Below are positions 1 through 5,136 of a stretch of 5,136 bases of DNA, one piece after another. The position numbers and the translations under genes are program-made. This DNA comes from CAYLLN01 sp036496265. Its GTDB lineage: Bacteria; Planctomycetota; Planctomycetia; Pirellulales; Pirellulaceae. The stretch spans positions 1-5,136 of the forward strand of contig DASXLL010000063.1 in NCBI GenBank assembly GCA_036496265.1, in the 5' to 3' direction. Under the pieces are notes generated by a model, which did not search any database, had not been told where the DNA came from, and worked only from the letters and a program-made list of their open reading frames with translations. Position 1 is the first letter of the stretch; each line of letters opens with the position of its first letter.

Positions 1-1259
1 TTGCGGCGAACGAACTTTCTTAGGCGATACAGCCGCGTCGGCCTTCGAGCTTCCACAGGTTCATCGGCAAGGTAATGCTCGATGTCTTGGGCCAGATTGC
101 TGGCGGTATCATACCGACGTATTCGGTCCTTTTCTAGGCAGCGCATCACGATCCAATCGAGGTCGCCCCGCAGCAATTTTGTGAGCCTCGCTGGCTCCGT
201 CTGCCGTTGGGCAGAAATTGACGGGAGCGAATCCTTTGAGTTGGTCAGCCGTGTACTGGGTGGAGGTGGGTCAACCTCGCGGATTATTCGCTGCATTTCA
301 GCGAAGCCGGCGTTGAGCAGATCTTTCGAAGCAAACGGCGTCGTGCCCGTTAGCAGTTGGTAGAGCAACACACCCAGGCTGTAAATGTCGCTGCGAGTGT
401 CGATGTCGATCCCGCTCATCTGCGCTTGCTCGGGACTCATGTACGCTGGCGTCCCGACCATCTGACGAAATTCAGTGAACAGCGTCTTCTCCGTGAGCCG
501 CCCCTGCATCGCCTTGGCAATGCCGAAGTCGATAATCTTCGGCACCGGCCGGTCGTCGTGCATCGTTACCAGCACGTTCGTCGGCTTGAGATCGCGATGG
601 ATGATTCCCTTTTGATGGGCGTGCTGGACCGCGGAGCAAACAGCGATGAATAGCCTCAGCCGATCAGCGGTCGCGAGCTTGCTTTCATCGCAATACTTCG
701 TGATCGGAATCCCTTTGACCAGCTCCATCACGAAGTACGGCCGACCCGTCTCGGTCGCACCTGCATCCAAGACTTTGGCGATGTTGGGGTGATCCATCAT
801 CGCCAGTGCTTGCCGCTCGGCCTCGAAGCGTGCCACCACCTGCTTCGTGTCCATGCCGAGCTTGATCACCTTGAGCGCCACCCGCCGCCGCACCGGCTCT
901 TCCTGCTCAGCCATGAACACGACGCCAAAACCTCCCTCGCCGATCTGCTCCAGCAGCTTGTACCGTCCGATCTTTTCACCAACCGTCTCAGCCGCGCTGC
1001 TCCATGCCTCCGTGGGCATCTCCACTGCGGGCGGGTCCAGAAAATCGCCCGCCCGAAAATAGGCGTCGATCAACTCTTCTACTCGCAGACGAAATTGCTC
1101 ATTGCCAGCGCATGCACTCGCGAGATAAGCCGCCCGGTCCGTCGTCGAGTCGAGCTCGATGGCGGCGGAAAAGATAGCGTCAATTTCTGGACGTGGATCG
1201 GCCAAGTGGGAATCTCCCCGCGTGTCGTCAGTAGTCAATGCGTCAGGAGAGGTTCGCAT
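1..1259 (-). CDS. Ser/Thr protein kinase (Hanks-type), 3' end cut by window edge
   Basis: This open frame was translated by hand from the ATG at 1259 to the left edge (419 codons, no stop), so the C-terminus is missing. It transfers ATP phosphate to Ser/Thr of target proteins. Residues about 24-80 form the helical region (IDAIFSAAIEL ... GDFLDPPA) that commonly precedes the kinase domain in planctomycete STKs. The catalytic domain spans about 99-380: glycine loop GEGGFG (107-112), ATP lysine K130 in VALK, catalytic loop HRDLKPTN (221-228, base D223), DFG (244-246), and SPE (275-277) in place of APE, followed by DIYSLG. All key residues are present, so it should be active. The tail at 380-419 (EKDR, then DIEHYLADEPVEARRP) is the usual lead-in to a membrane helix and sensor/repeat domain, which would lie outside the window. 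The start lies 16 bases after the sigma-factor stop; two nearby upstream ATGs run quickly into stops, and an in-frame stop precedes 1259. The Shine-Dalgarno is weak, so coupling to sigma translation is likely. Confidence 0.95.
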   Translation of the reverse strand, partial: MRTSPDALTTDDTRGDSHLADPRPEIDAIFSAAIELDSTTDRAAYLASACAGNEQFRLRVEELIDAYFRAGDFLDPPAVEMPTEAWSSAAETVGEKIGRYKLLEQIGEGGFGVVFMAEQEEPVRRRVALKVIKLGMDTKQVVARFEAERQALAMMDHPNIAKVLDAGATETGRPYFVMELVKGIPITKYCDESKLATADRLRLFIAVCSAVQHAHQKGIIHRDLKPTNVLVTMHDDRPVPKIIDFGIAKAMQGRLTEKTLFTEFRQMVGTPAYMSPEQAQMSGIDIDTRSDIYSLGVLLYQLLTGTTPFASKDLLNAGFAEMQRIIREVDPPPPSTRLTNSKDSLPSISAQRQTEPARLTKLLRGDLDWIVMRCLEKDRIRRYDTASNLAQDIEHYLADEPVEARRPTRLYRLRKFVRR

Positions 1260-1275
1260 AGCTCATGCATTTTTG

Positions 1276-1857
1276 CTAAGACGACTTGCGCGGCGTCAAT
1301 TCGTTAAATAAAAAGGCTCGCGCAAAGGCCCAATGACGTTTCGCTGTGGCGGGTGAGATTTTCAACGCGGCGGCGGATTCCTCTAACGATAGGCCGGCGA
1401 AATAGCGGAGCTTGACAAGTTCAGCCTTGGCCGGCGCTTCAGCCGTTAGCTTGGTCAGCGCATCATTCAGAGCCAATAGGTCATTGAAATCGCCGGACGG
1501 CATGGCGATTTGTCGACAAGCATCGTCCAGATCAACCTGAAAGTACTCTCCGCCCCGTTTGATTGCATTCTTACCGCGAGCATGTTCGATCAGAATCCGC
1601 CGCATCGCCTCGGCCGCCGCCGCAAAAAAATGCCCGCGACTATCCCACTGCGGCGACTCGCTGTCAGCCGGTCCAACGAGTCTTAGATATGCCTCGTGGA
1701 CCAAAGCCGTTGCCTGCAGAGTATGCTCGCCGCGCTCTTGTGCCATCTTCGCGCGAGCCAGTCGGCGCAGCTCCTGATACACGACCGGTAACAACTCTGT
1801 TGTCGCCTGCGGATCGCCGCCGCTGATAGCCACCAGTAACCGAGTCACTTCGGACAT
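1276..1857 (-). CDS. ECF-type RNA polymerase sigma factor
   Basis: A 193-residue sigma-70 family protein of the extracytoplasmic-function type, resembling the Sigma70_ECF/TIGR02999 group abundant in planctomycetes. It would direct core RNA polymerase to a specific promoter set. Region 2 covers about residues 18-95: the helix PVVYQELRRLARAKM (24-38), then HTLQATALVHEAYLRLVG (45-62) and FFAAAAEAMRRILIEHAR (77-94), the expected core-binding and -10-recognition segment. Region 4 covers about 125-185, with a helix-turn-helix around LSLEESAAALKISPATAKRH (156-175) for -35 recognition. Length is normal and no anti-sigma gene is visible. The Ser/Thr kinase follows 16 bases downstream on the same strand, the arrangement known for the kinase-linked ECF groups of planctomycetes, where control is thought to involve the kinase. 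The ATG at 1857 gives a full region 2 and has no Shine-Dalgarno, but sits at the predicted transcription start of a sigma70-type promoter. Confidence 0.95.
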   Translation of the reverse strand: MSEVTRLLVAISGGDPQATTELLPVVYQELRRLARAKMAQERGEHTLQATALVHEAYLRLVGPADSESPQWDSRGHFFAAAAEAMRRILIEHARGKNAIKRGGEYFQVDLDDACRQIAMPSGDFNDLLALNDALTKLTAEAPAKAELVKLRYFAGLSLEESAAALKISPATAKRHWAFARAFLFNELTPRKSS

Positions 1858-1864
1858 TTGGCTA

Positions 1865-1894
1865 ATGATAACTGAGCCGCGGCCATTCTGCCAA
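1865..1894 (-). promoter_or_regulatory. Sigma70-type promoter for the ECF sigma/kinase pair
   Basis: Read on the minus strand, TTGGCA (1894-1889; 5 of 6 to TTGACA) is followed after 18 bases by TATCAT (1870-1865; 5 of 6 to TATAAT). The expected start point, about 7 bases past the -10 box, falls at 1857-1858, that is, at the sigma ATG. This would give a leaderless or nearly leaderless mRNA and fits the lack of a ribosome binding site. It is a by-eye match in a moderately GC-rich background. Confidence 0.5.
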
Positions 1895-1936
1895 AAAACG
1901 TTGGTTTGAAGGCCTGTTTCTACGGTCAGTATGGCC

Positions 1937-1949
1937 GCTGAGCGTCAGC
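1937..1949. repeat. Small hairpin, REP-like
   Basis: Perfect inverted repeat GCTGA (1937-1941), loop GCG, TCAGC (1945-1949), set in a GC-rich flank (GGCC before, CCGCG after). It resembles the short palindromic intergenic elements scattered through many planctomycete genomes, but that likeness is from memory and no second copy lies in this window. No T-run follows on either strand, so it is not a terminator. Confidence 0.35.
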
Positions 1950-2022
1950 CCGCGTGTAGAGATGAGTTTCTGGCACAGTTTTAGTGTGTCATCCAAGGGG
2001 TCGTTTTTTGACGCATCCGACG

Positions 2023-2039
2023 CGCCGGCTGTCCCGGCG
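2023..2039. repeat. GC-rich hairpin in intergenic DNA
   Basis: Perfect 6-bp inverted repeat CGCCGG (2023-2028) and CCGGCG (2034-2039) with the 5-base loop CTGTC. The six-T run at 2004-2009 lies on the wrong side of the stem for plus-strand termination. On the minus strand the downstream sequence has A's, not T's. Its role is unknown; it may be structural or chance. Confidence 0.35.
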
Positions 2040-2170
2040 GCTTGATAACCACCGCCGAACGGCTTCTTCTTTGTTCCGTTTCGGGATTTACGTCCCGCTG
2101 TGAGACGCATGTCGGACCGCGCGGACTCGAAAAGCAATGAAAACGGGCGCGGGAACATCGCCGCCGCGCA

Positions 2171-2494
2171 ATGTACCAACTTGGCACACCCCTTGAAGGA
2201 GAGAGATCAGAGCTGGAACCGATTCAAAGGAGCGCGAAAATAAAGACGTATGGTGCTATCGTAATCGTCGCTCTCGCCGGAGTCCTCCTGGCGTCTAACA
2301 CGGCGCAAGCCCGGTGGATCTACGTGCATGCTCGTATGCTCACGCGCACCGACATCACGTTTACCACTTCCGTTGTCTCCGAGCCCTCGACCTCCGCGCT
2401 GCTCGTCATCGGCTGCGTCGTGGCGTTGATGGCACGCACCCATTGCGGGAATTCCACGAACCGACCGTCCCGACATTCTTTTCCCAGCGGATAA
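2171..2494 (+). CDS. Small secreted protein with degenerate PEP-CTERM sorting signal, possibly decaying
   Basis: 107 codons from the ATG at 2171. The real protein may start at 2240 (84 residues), because the N-terminal 23 residues look unlike a leader and the best ribosome binding site points to 2240. Residues 25-47 (numbered from 2171) form a typical Sec signal peptide: KTYGAIVIVALAGVLLASNT ending in AQA. Only about 22 residues follow before SEPST (70-74), a hydrophobic segment (SALLVIGCVVALMA, about 75-88) and R89. This resembles the PEP-CTERM tail (PEP motif, membrane helix, basic end) that exosortase recognises for cell-surface sorting, but the first Pro is Ser and the basic cluster is poor, with about 18 extra residues after it. 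The tiny mature part suggests an internal deletion or a decayed gene; a genuine short surface peptide is the alternative. It is divergent from the sigma/kinase pair and convergent with GH43. No exosortase gene is in the window. Confidence 0.5.
   Translation: MYQLGTPLEGERSELEPIQRSAKIKTYGAIVIVALAGVLLASNTAQARWIYVHARMLTRTDITFTTSVVSEPSTSALLVIGCVVALMARTHCGNSTNRPSRHSFPSG
2181..2197 (+). promoter_or_regulatory. Sigma54-like -24/-12 promoter upstream of PEP-CTERM-like gene
   Basis: TTGGCAC (2181-2187), five bases, then TTGAA (2193-2197) fits the sigma54 consensus YTGGCACGrNNNTTGCW in spacing. The -24 half is perfect over YTGGCAC, and the -12 half has one important mismatch (TTGA instead of TTGC). The predicted transcription start is near 2208, shortly before the Shine-Dalgarno at 2226-2232. 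PEP-CTERM genes in several lineages are known to be under sigma54 with the PrsK/PrsR regulators, which makes the match more meaningful. No activator-binding site was recognised. Confidence 0.4.
2226..2232 (+). promoter_or_regulatory. Strong ribosome binding site pointing at an ATA codon
   Basis: AAAGGAG is the strongest Shine-Dalgarno in the plus-strand intergenic part. After a 7-base spacer comes ATA at 2240-2242, in frame with the PEP-CTERM-like gene and exactly where a signal peptide would begin (KTYGAIVIVALAG follows). No ATG, GTG or TTG lies in that frame at a suitable distance. The ATG at 2250 is out of frame and meets a stop after four codons. Confidence 0.5.
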
Positions 2495-2544
2495 ATCAGA
2501 GGATGAATCTGGAGACTTCGTAAAGCGGATTGTGGATTCATTCT

Positions 2545-2567
2545 TTGGGCCGCCGCTGACGGCCCAA
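2545..2567. repeat. Strong hairpin between convergent genes
   Basis: Perfect 8-bp inverted repeat TTGGGCCG (2545-2552) and CGGCCCAA (2560-2567), loop CCGCTGA. It lies about 50 bases after the plus-strand PEP-CTERM-like stop and about 95 bases after the GH43 stop. Neither strand has a T-run after the stem, so it is not a classic intrinsic terminator, but it could block or stabilise the 3' ends of both converging transcripts. Confidence 0.5.
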
Positions 2568-2593
2568 TTCGGACGATGGACAACTCTCGGCTC

Positions 2594-2608
2594 CGTCGCT
2601 TAGCGACG
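2594..2608. repeat. Palindromic hairpin CGTCGC-TTA-GCGACG
   Basis: A 6-bp perfect stem, CGTCGC (2594-2599) with GCGACG (2603-2608), around the loop TTA. It sits 27 bases from the 8-bp hairpin at 2545-2567 in the convergent spacer. It may be part of the same 3'-end structure or a dispersed palindromic repeat. No second copy is in the window. Confidence 0.45.
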
Positions 2609-2629
2609 CAACGGTAGGCCGCAAAACCA

Positions 2630-2645
2630 AATATCCGCTGATATT
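2630..2645 (-). terminator. Weak terminator-like hairpin after GH43
   Basis: An AT-rich inverted repeat, AATATC (2630-2635), loop CGCT, GATATT (2640-2645), begins 17 bases past the GH43 stop. On the minus strand it is followed by a T-rich but interrupted stretch (TGGTTTTG). The stem is weak and the T-run broken, so termination is uncertain; the stronger hairpins further on may do the work. Confidence 0.3.
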
Positions 2646-2662
2646 GCAGATGGCGCTAAATC

Positions 2663-3697
2663 TTATGGAAGCTTCGCCACGGTCGGCCAGCCGTCTTCCC
2701 AGACCATGCTCGAGATTTGCAACTGCGGCCGACCGGTTGTCGCCGAATAGGCGTGGAACAACAAATAGTCCGCTCCCTCATCCTTGAGGACTGCTTCGTG
2801 TCCCGCTCCATGCCATGAGTCGGTCGCCGCTTCCACGACCAGGCTTCCACCTCCGTCTACCATCGGCGTTTCATTCTTGTCGACATAGGGTCCGGTGATC
2901 GTCGGCGATCGTCCAACAACAACTTTGTAATCGCTCTTTGCGCCGCGGCAGCAGAAGTCGAATGAAACGAACAAGTACCAATAGTCACCGCGATGAACGA
3001 GGAAAGGGGCTTCGATAGCGCCTTCGATGGGCGGCGTTTGGTGCGGGTTTTTACGCGGACGGGAAGCCAGCGGATACAGCGTCGTGTCGTCCGACGAAGG
3101 CTTTCCAGTTTGCGGATCGATCCGCCTCATCTTGATGCCGCCCCAGAAACTGCCCCAGGTGAGCCACACCCGATCGCCGCTTTCAATCGCAATATTGGGA
3201 TCGATCGCGTTGAAGTCGTCTTGTCCGGCGTGAGAACTAACCACAAGGCCTTCGTCGACCCATTTGTAGTCCGGACTATCTTGACTCAGGGTTTTGTTGG
3301 TCGCCAAGGCAATTGCCGAATCGTTCACCCCAAACGATGAAAGCGAGTAGTAAAGATGGTACTTTCCGTCGAAGTACGAAATATCTGGTGCCCAAGCATT
3401 GCGAGCCTTCGGCACTTCTTTAGCAACCCACTCGGGTAACTGATCAAAGACGAAGCCTGCGCGCGTCCACTCGCGCATATCGTGCGAGATGCGAATTGGC
3501 ACGATACCTTGGCCACGATTCCCGCCCGTGCAGAATAGATAGTACGTATCATTTTCCTTGAAAATCGCTGGATCGTGGACGACGAGGTCGCCTTTCAGCG
3601 CGAGAAGCTCCGGCGCAGCGGCTGAAGAGACACGTGGGGCAATGAAGGCCGAGGCCAGTAACGAGAACGCGCAAAGGGCGAACGAGCGATCGAGCAT
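2663..3697 (-). CDS. Secreted GH43 arabinan endo-1,5-alpha-L-arabinosidase
   Basis: A 344-residue glycoside hydrolase family 43 enzyme that would cut alpha-1,5 bonds in arabinan. The start is the ATG at 3697 with AGGAT upstream; a TTG at 3730 would add 11 residues ahead of the signal peptide and is less likely. Residues 1-27 are a Sec signal peptide (MLDRSFALCAFSLLASAFIA, cleavage near SSAAA), so it acts in the periplasm or outside. The rest is a single five-bladed propeller of normal length with the three family acids: base D42 in VHDPAIF, pKa modulator D166 in NAIDPNI, and proton donor E229 in IEAPF. H300 in GAGHEAV matches the histidine that sits near the central calcium in arabinanases. 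The block VSFDFCCRGAKSDYKVVVGR is typical of the endo-arabinanase-like subfamily. There is no carbohydrate-binding module. It lies 77 bases after the phosphatase gene on the same strand. An exo-arabinosidase of the same family is the main alternative. Confidence 0.9.
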   Translation of the reverse strand: MLDRSFALCAFSLLASAFIAPRVSSAAAPELLALKGDLVVHDPAIFKENDTYYLFCTGGNRGQGIVPIRISHDMREWTRAGFVFDQLPEWVAKEVPKARNAWAPDISYFDGKYHLYYSLSSFGVNDSAIALATNKTLSQDSPDYKWVDEGLVVSSHAGQDDFNAIDPNIAIESGDRVWLTWGSFWGGIKMRRIDPQTGKPSSDDTTLYPLASRPRKNPHQTPPIEGAIEAPFLVHRGDYWYLFVSFDFCCRGAKSDYKVVVGRSPTITGPYVDKNETPMVDGGGSLVVEAATDSWHGAGHEAVLKDEGADYLLFHAYSATTGRPQLQISSMVWEDGWPTVAKLP

Positions 3698-3774
3698 ATT
3701 GGCGATCCTATTCAAACCGGAGACCGACAAGCTAATCGAGCGTCAAAAAAAGCCGTCCGAGGCGGTAATCGTCA

Positions 3775-4812
3775 TTAGCCTGCGGGCGTAACCATCTCGT
3801 TCACGCCGACTAGGCCGTAGGCCTGCAACAATTCGGACAGAACTGGTTCGATCTGCAGCTTCAGATGACGATTGGCGTAACCGATCCAGGCCACGTTTGT
3901 CTCCGTATCGAGCGGCGCAACAATCGCCTCGCCAAGCGAATCTCTGACGACCACGCCAGCTTCTTCTGCAATCAACTTGGTGCAAAGATCATAGGGATGG
4001 CAACAATGGCCGATCGCCTCGCCGCGCGCCTGCACAATCGGAGCCAGCAAGGGACGGATGTCAGCCACAAGACGATCCTGCCCGACGGCCAGACCATAAA
4101 GTTGGCCGCCAGTGCACGCATACTGGTCATTCGAAACTGCCGCCTCGCCAATTCGCACCGGTCCGACGGTACGAGCGCAAAGGTCGTCGTCCAACGCGGA
4201 GAGAATGTCGCGACCGCCCGGAAAAAACCGGCAGACCGTCGCAAAACCGTTTCGTAATGTTGTCGCTGTCGACGGCGTGATGGCTAGCGGCGCGGACTCC
4301 TTCGTTAGCCGATTGAAGCGAATGCCGTGCGCGCCGCGACCGCGGATGGCCCAGAGCTGGTCGCTCAGATGCTGCTTAAGCAATGGGATCTCGGTTTGCA
4401 CGGCGAGCACAATGTCAGCCAATGAAGTACGAGGCCCTAGATTGGGAGCGACTCCGGTCAGAATCCAGCCGGGGCGCTTCTGATACATGAGCCCTCGGGT
4501 GCCGTCGATGGGGTCGACGATGATTCGCCAGCGAGCCTCTTCGGCGTCCGCTCCGGCAGGCAGGGTCATGCAGCCGTCGGAAAGGCCCTCGCCGATGAGG
4601 ACGATCGGTTCTCGAATCGCGATTTCACGAGTGAACCTTTCGATTAACGCCGACTCGCAAACGCGGTCTACCATGAAGGTGACGTCGCCAGCTCCGTCGT
4701 GCACAATCTCAGACAGCGCCTCTGGCACGTTTTTTTGGCAGGCGTCGACTATCAGATCGCGCAGTCGATCGTGTAGCCGCCGAATCGGGTCAAGCAATTC
4801 GTCGGAAGTCAT
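3775..4812 (-). CDS. Inositol-monophosphatase-superfamily phosphatase
   Basis: A 345-residue protein of the Mg-dependent, lithium-sensitive phosphatase superfamily (IMPase/FBPase/CysQ fold). It would hydrolyse a small phosphate ester in the cytoplasm; the substrate cannot be told from sequence. Metal and catalytic motifs appear in order: GDVTFMVD (42-49), IGEG (73-76, E75 as metal ligand), DPIDGTR (100-106, D100 and D103) and YDLCTKLIAEEAGV (274-287, D275 as the last ligand). These correspond to E70, D90, D93 and D220 of human IMPase. It is longer than the classic 260-280 residues, with an insert around 140-240, and has YD where WD is usual and GEG where GEE is usual. It begins in a TAATG overlap with the galT stop (one shared base) and has little Shine-Dalgarno, so translation is probably coupled. 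Next to galT, a sugar-phosphate substrate is plausible but inferred. Confidence 0.88.
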   Translation of the reverse strand: MTSDELLDPIRRLHDRLRDLIVDACQKNVPEALSEIVHDGAGDVTFMVDRVCESALIERFTREIAIREPIVLIGEGLSDGCMTLPAGADAEEARWRIIVDPIDGTRGLMYQKRPGWILTGVAPNLGPRTSLADIVLAVQTEIPLLKQHLSDQLWAIRGRGAHGIRFNRLTKESAPLAITPSTATTLRNGFATVCRFFPGGRDILSALDDDLCARTVGPVRIGEAAVSNDQYACTGGQLYGLAVGQDRLVADIRPLLAPIVQARGEAIGHCCHPYDLCTKLIAEEAGVVVRDSLGEAIVAPLDTETNVAWIGYANRHLKLQIEPVLSELLQAYGLVGVNEMVTPAG

Positions 4813-5136
4813 TACTTGATCGGCGCCTCGGCTCGTGCCTTGTAGTGCGCTATTGATTGGGCACGCAACTCGGCCGCCTTTTGTTCTGGCGATGTGTCGC
4901 TGAGAAAGCTGCCGCCGCCGAGCTCGGGCCCGGCCAAATACTTAAGTAAATTTGGGCTGCGGAGCGGCGGATGAATTTCGATGTGGAAGTGGAACCCCTC
5001 GGCTGTACCCCCATCAGTGGGCGCCTGATGCAACACGAGTACATAGGGAAATGAGAGATGCCATAGATTGTCGAATCGCACCAACACGTCTTTTAGAACG
5101 GTCGCCAAATCGGCTAGCTCGGAAGCCGATAGATCG
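4812..5136 (-). CDS. galT: Galactose-1-phosphate uridylyltransferase, C-terminal part (5' end outside window)
   Basis: The frame stays open to the right edge, so only the last 107 residues are present; a TTG at 5108 is not the true start. The sequence matches the C-terminal half of GalT, the Leloir enzyme that swaps UMP between UDP-glucose and galactose-1-phosphate. Recognisable parts are FPYVLVLHQAPTDG, FHFHIEIHPPLR (the C-terminal HxH strand with the PP-L-R turn) and LKYLAGPELGGGSF, which precedes the final helix KAAELRAQSIAHYK. The catalytic HPH motif would lie upstream, off the window, so activity cannot be judged. Its stop overlaps the start of the phosphatase gene by one base, which indicates an operon. 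A related family member, such as an ADP-glucose or UDP-sugar phosphorylase, cannot be excluded without the N-terminal half. Confidence 0.88.
   Translation of the reverse strand, partial: DLSASELADLATVLKDVLVRFDNLWHLSFPYVLVLHQAPTDGGTAEGFHFHIEIHPPLRSPNLLKYLAGPELGGGSFLSDTSPEQKAAELRAQSIAHYKARAEAPIK

Larger units (their letters stand above)
1858..2239. other. Divergent intergenic region without a supported gene
   Basis: This stretch separates the minus-strand sigma/kinase genes from the plus-strand PEP-CTERM-like gene. It holds the sigma70-type promoter (1865-1894), two small GC-rich hairpins (1937-1949 and 2023-2039), a sigma54-like element (2181-2197) and the ribosome binding site of the plus-strand gene. 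Short minus-strand frames (1862-2179 and 1981-2187) cross it, but they have no recognisable domain, begin at weak or conflicting starts, and cover the promoter elements. They were not called. Confidence 0.6.

Noticed and set aside
789..1307. Long plus-strand open frame of 172 codons opposite the kinase gene
   Set aside because: The minus strand in this stretch encodes all the conserved N-terminal and ATP-binding motifs of the kinase; the plus-strand frame is its shadow.
1862..2179. Minus-strand 105-codon open frame ending 4 bases before the sigma ATG
   Set aside because: It begins at TTG, has no recognisable domain, contains the sigma promoter and hairpins, and its composition looks non-coding. 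The close spacing to the sigma gene is probably chance.
1981..2187. Second minus-strand frame of 68 codons across the same intergenic DNA
   Set aside because: It overlaps the frame above in another phase, is rich in Arg and Ser as expected of GC-rich non-coding DNA, and shows no domain or credible ribosome binding site.
3698..3730. TTG at 3730 as the GH43 start
   Set aside because: It would put 11 extra residues before a complete signal peptide; the ATG at 3697 has a ribosome binding site (AGGAT) at suitable distance.
3735..3755. Seven-T run on the minus strand after the phosphatase gene, as an intrinsic terminator
   Set aside because: The sequence before the T's (CCGCCTCGGACGGC) folds only into a 3-bp stem or a strained bulged one, too weak to call a terminator, though partial attenuation before GH43 is possible.
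3865..4819. Plus-strand frames of 110-130 codons opposite the phosphatase
   Set aside because: They are antisense shadows of a gene with intact family motifs, and their translations show no recognisable domain.

Overview
The window looks like chromosomal DNA of a planctomycete, probably Pirellulales-like. The reasons are moderate-to-high GC, an ECF sigma factor followed directly by a large Hanks-type Ser/Thr kinase with the characteristic planctomycete N-terminal region, a PEP-CTERM-like secreted peptide, and a secreted GH43 arabinanase. This assignment rests on gene content and remembered family features; no search was run.

Layout. (1) Positions 1-1857, minus strand: an ECF sigma factor (1276-1857) is transcribed into a Ser/Thr protein kinase (1-1259). 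The kinase runs off the left edge after its complete catalytic domain. The sigma gene has a good sigma70-type promoter placed so that the transcript would begin at, or within a base or two of, the ATG. (2) Positions 1858-2239: a divergent intergenic region with small GC-rich hairpins, the sigma promoter, and on the plus strand a sigma54-like -24/-12 element. (3) Positions about 2171/2240-2494, plus strand: a small secreted protein with a signal peptide and a degenerate PEP-CTERM tail. The best ribosome binding site points at an ATA codon, so the gene may be decaying. (4) Positions 2495-2662: a convergent intergenic region with three hairpins. (5) Positions 2663-5136, minus strand: galT (3' part only), an inositol-monophosphatase-superfamily phosphatase overlapping it by one base, then after 77 bases a secreted GH43 endo-arabinanase.

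How the genes may work together. The sigma/kinase pair is a likely signalling module in which the kinase or its missing C-terminal sensor adjusts the sigma factor. The galT and phosphatase genes look translationally coupled and suggest sugar-phosphate or nucleotide-sugar metabolism. The GH43 enzyme would release arabino-oligosaccharides outside the cytoplasm, so the right half could serve plant- or algal-polysaccharide use, although its link to galT is only positional. No RNA genes, CRISPR arrays, transposases or phage genes were seen. The least ordinary part is the plus-strand PEP-CTERM-like locus: sigma54-like promoter, strong Shine-Dalgarno, ATA in the start position, and an almost absent mature domain.
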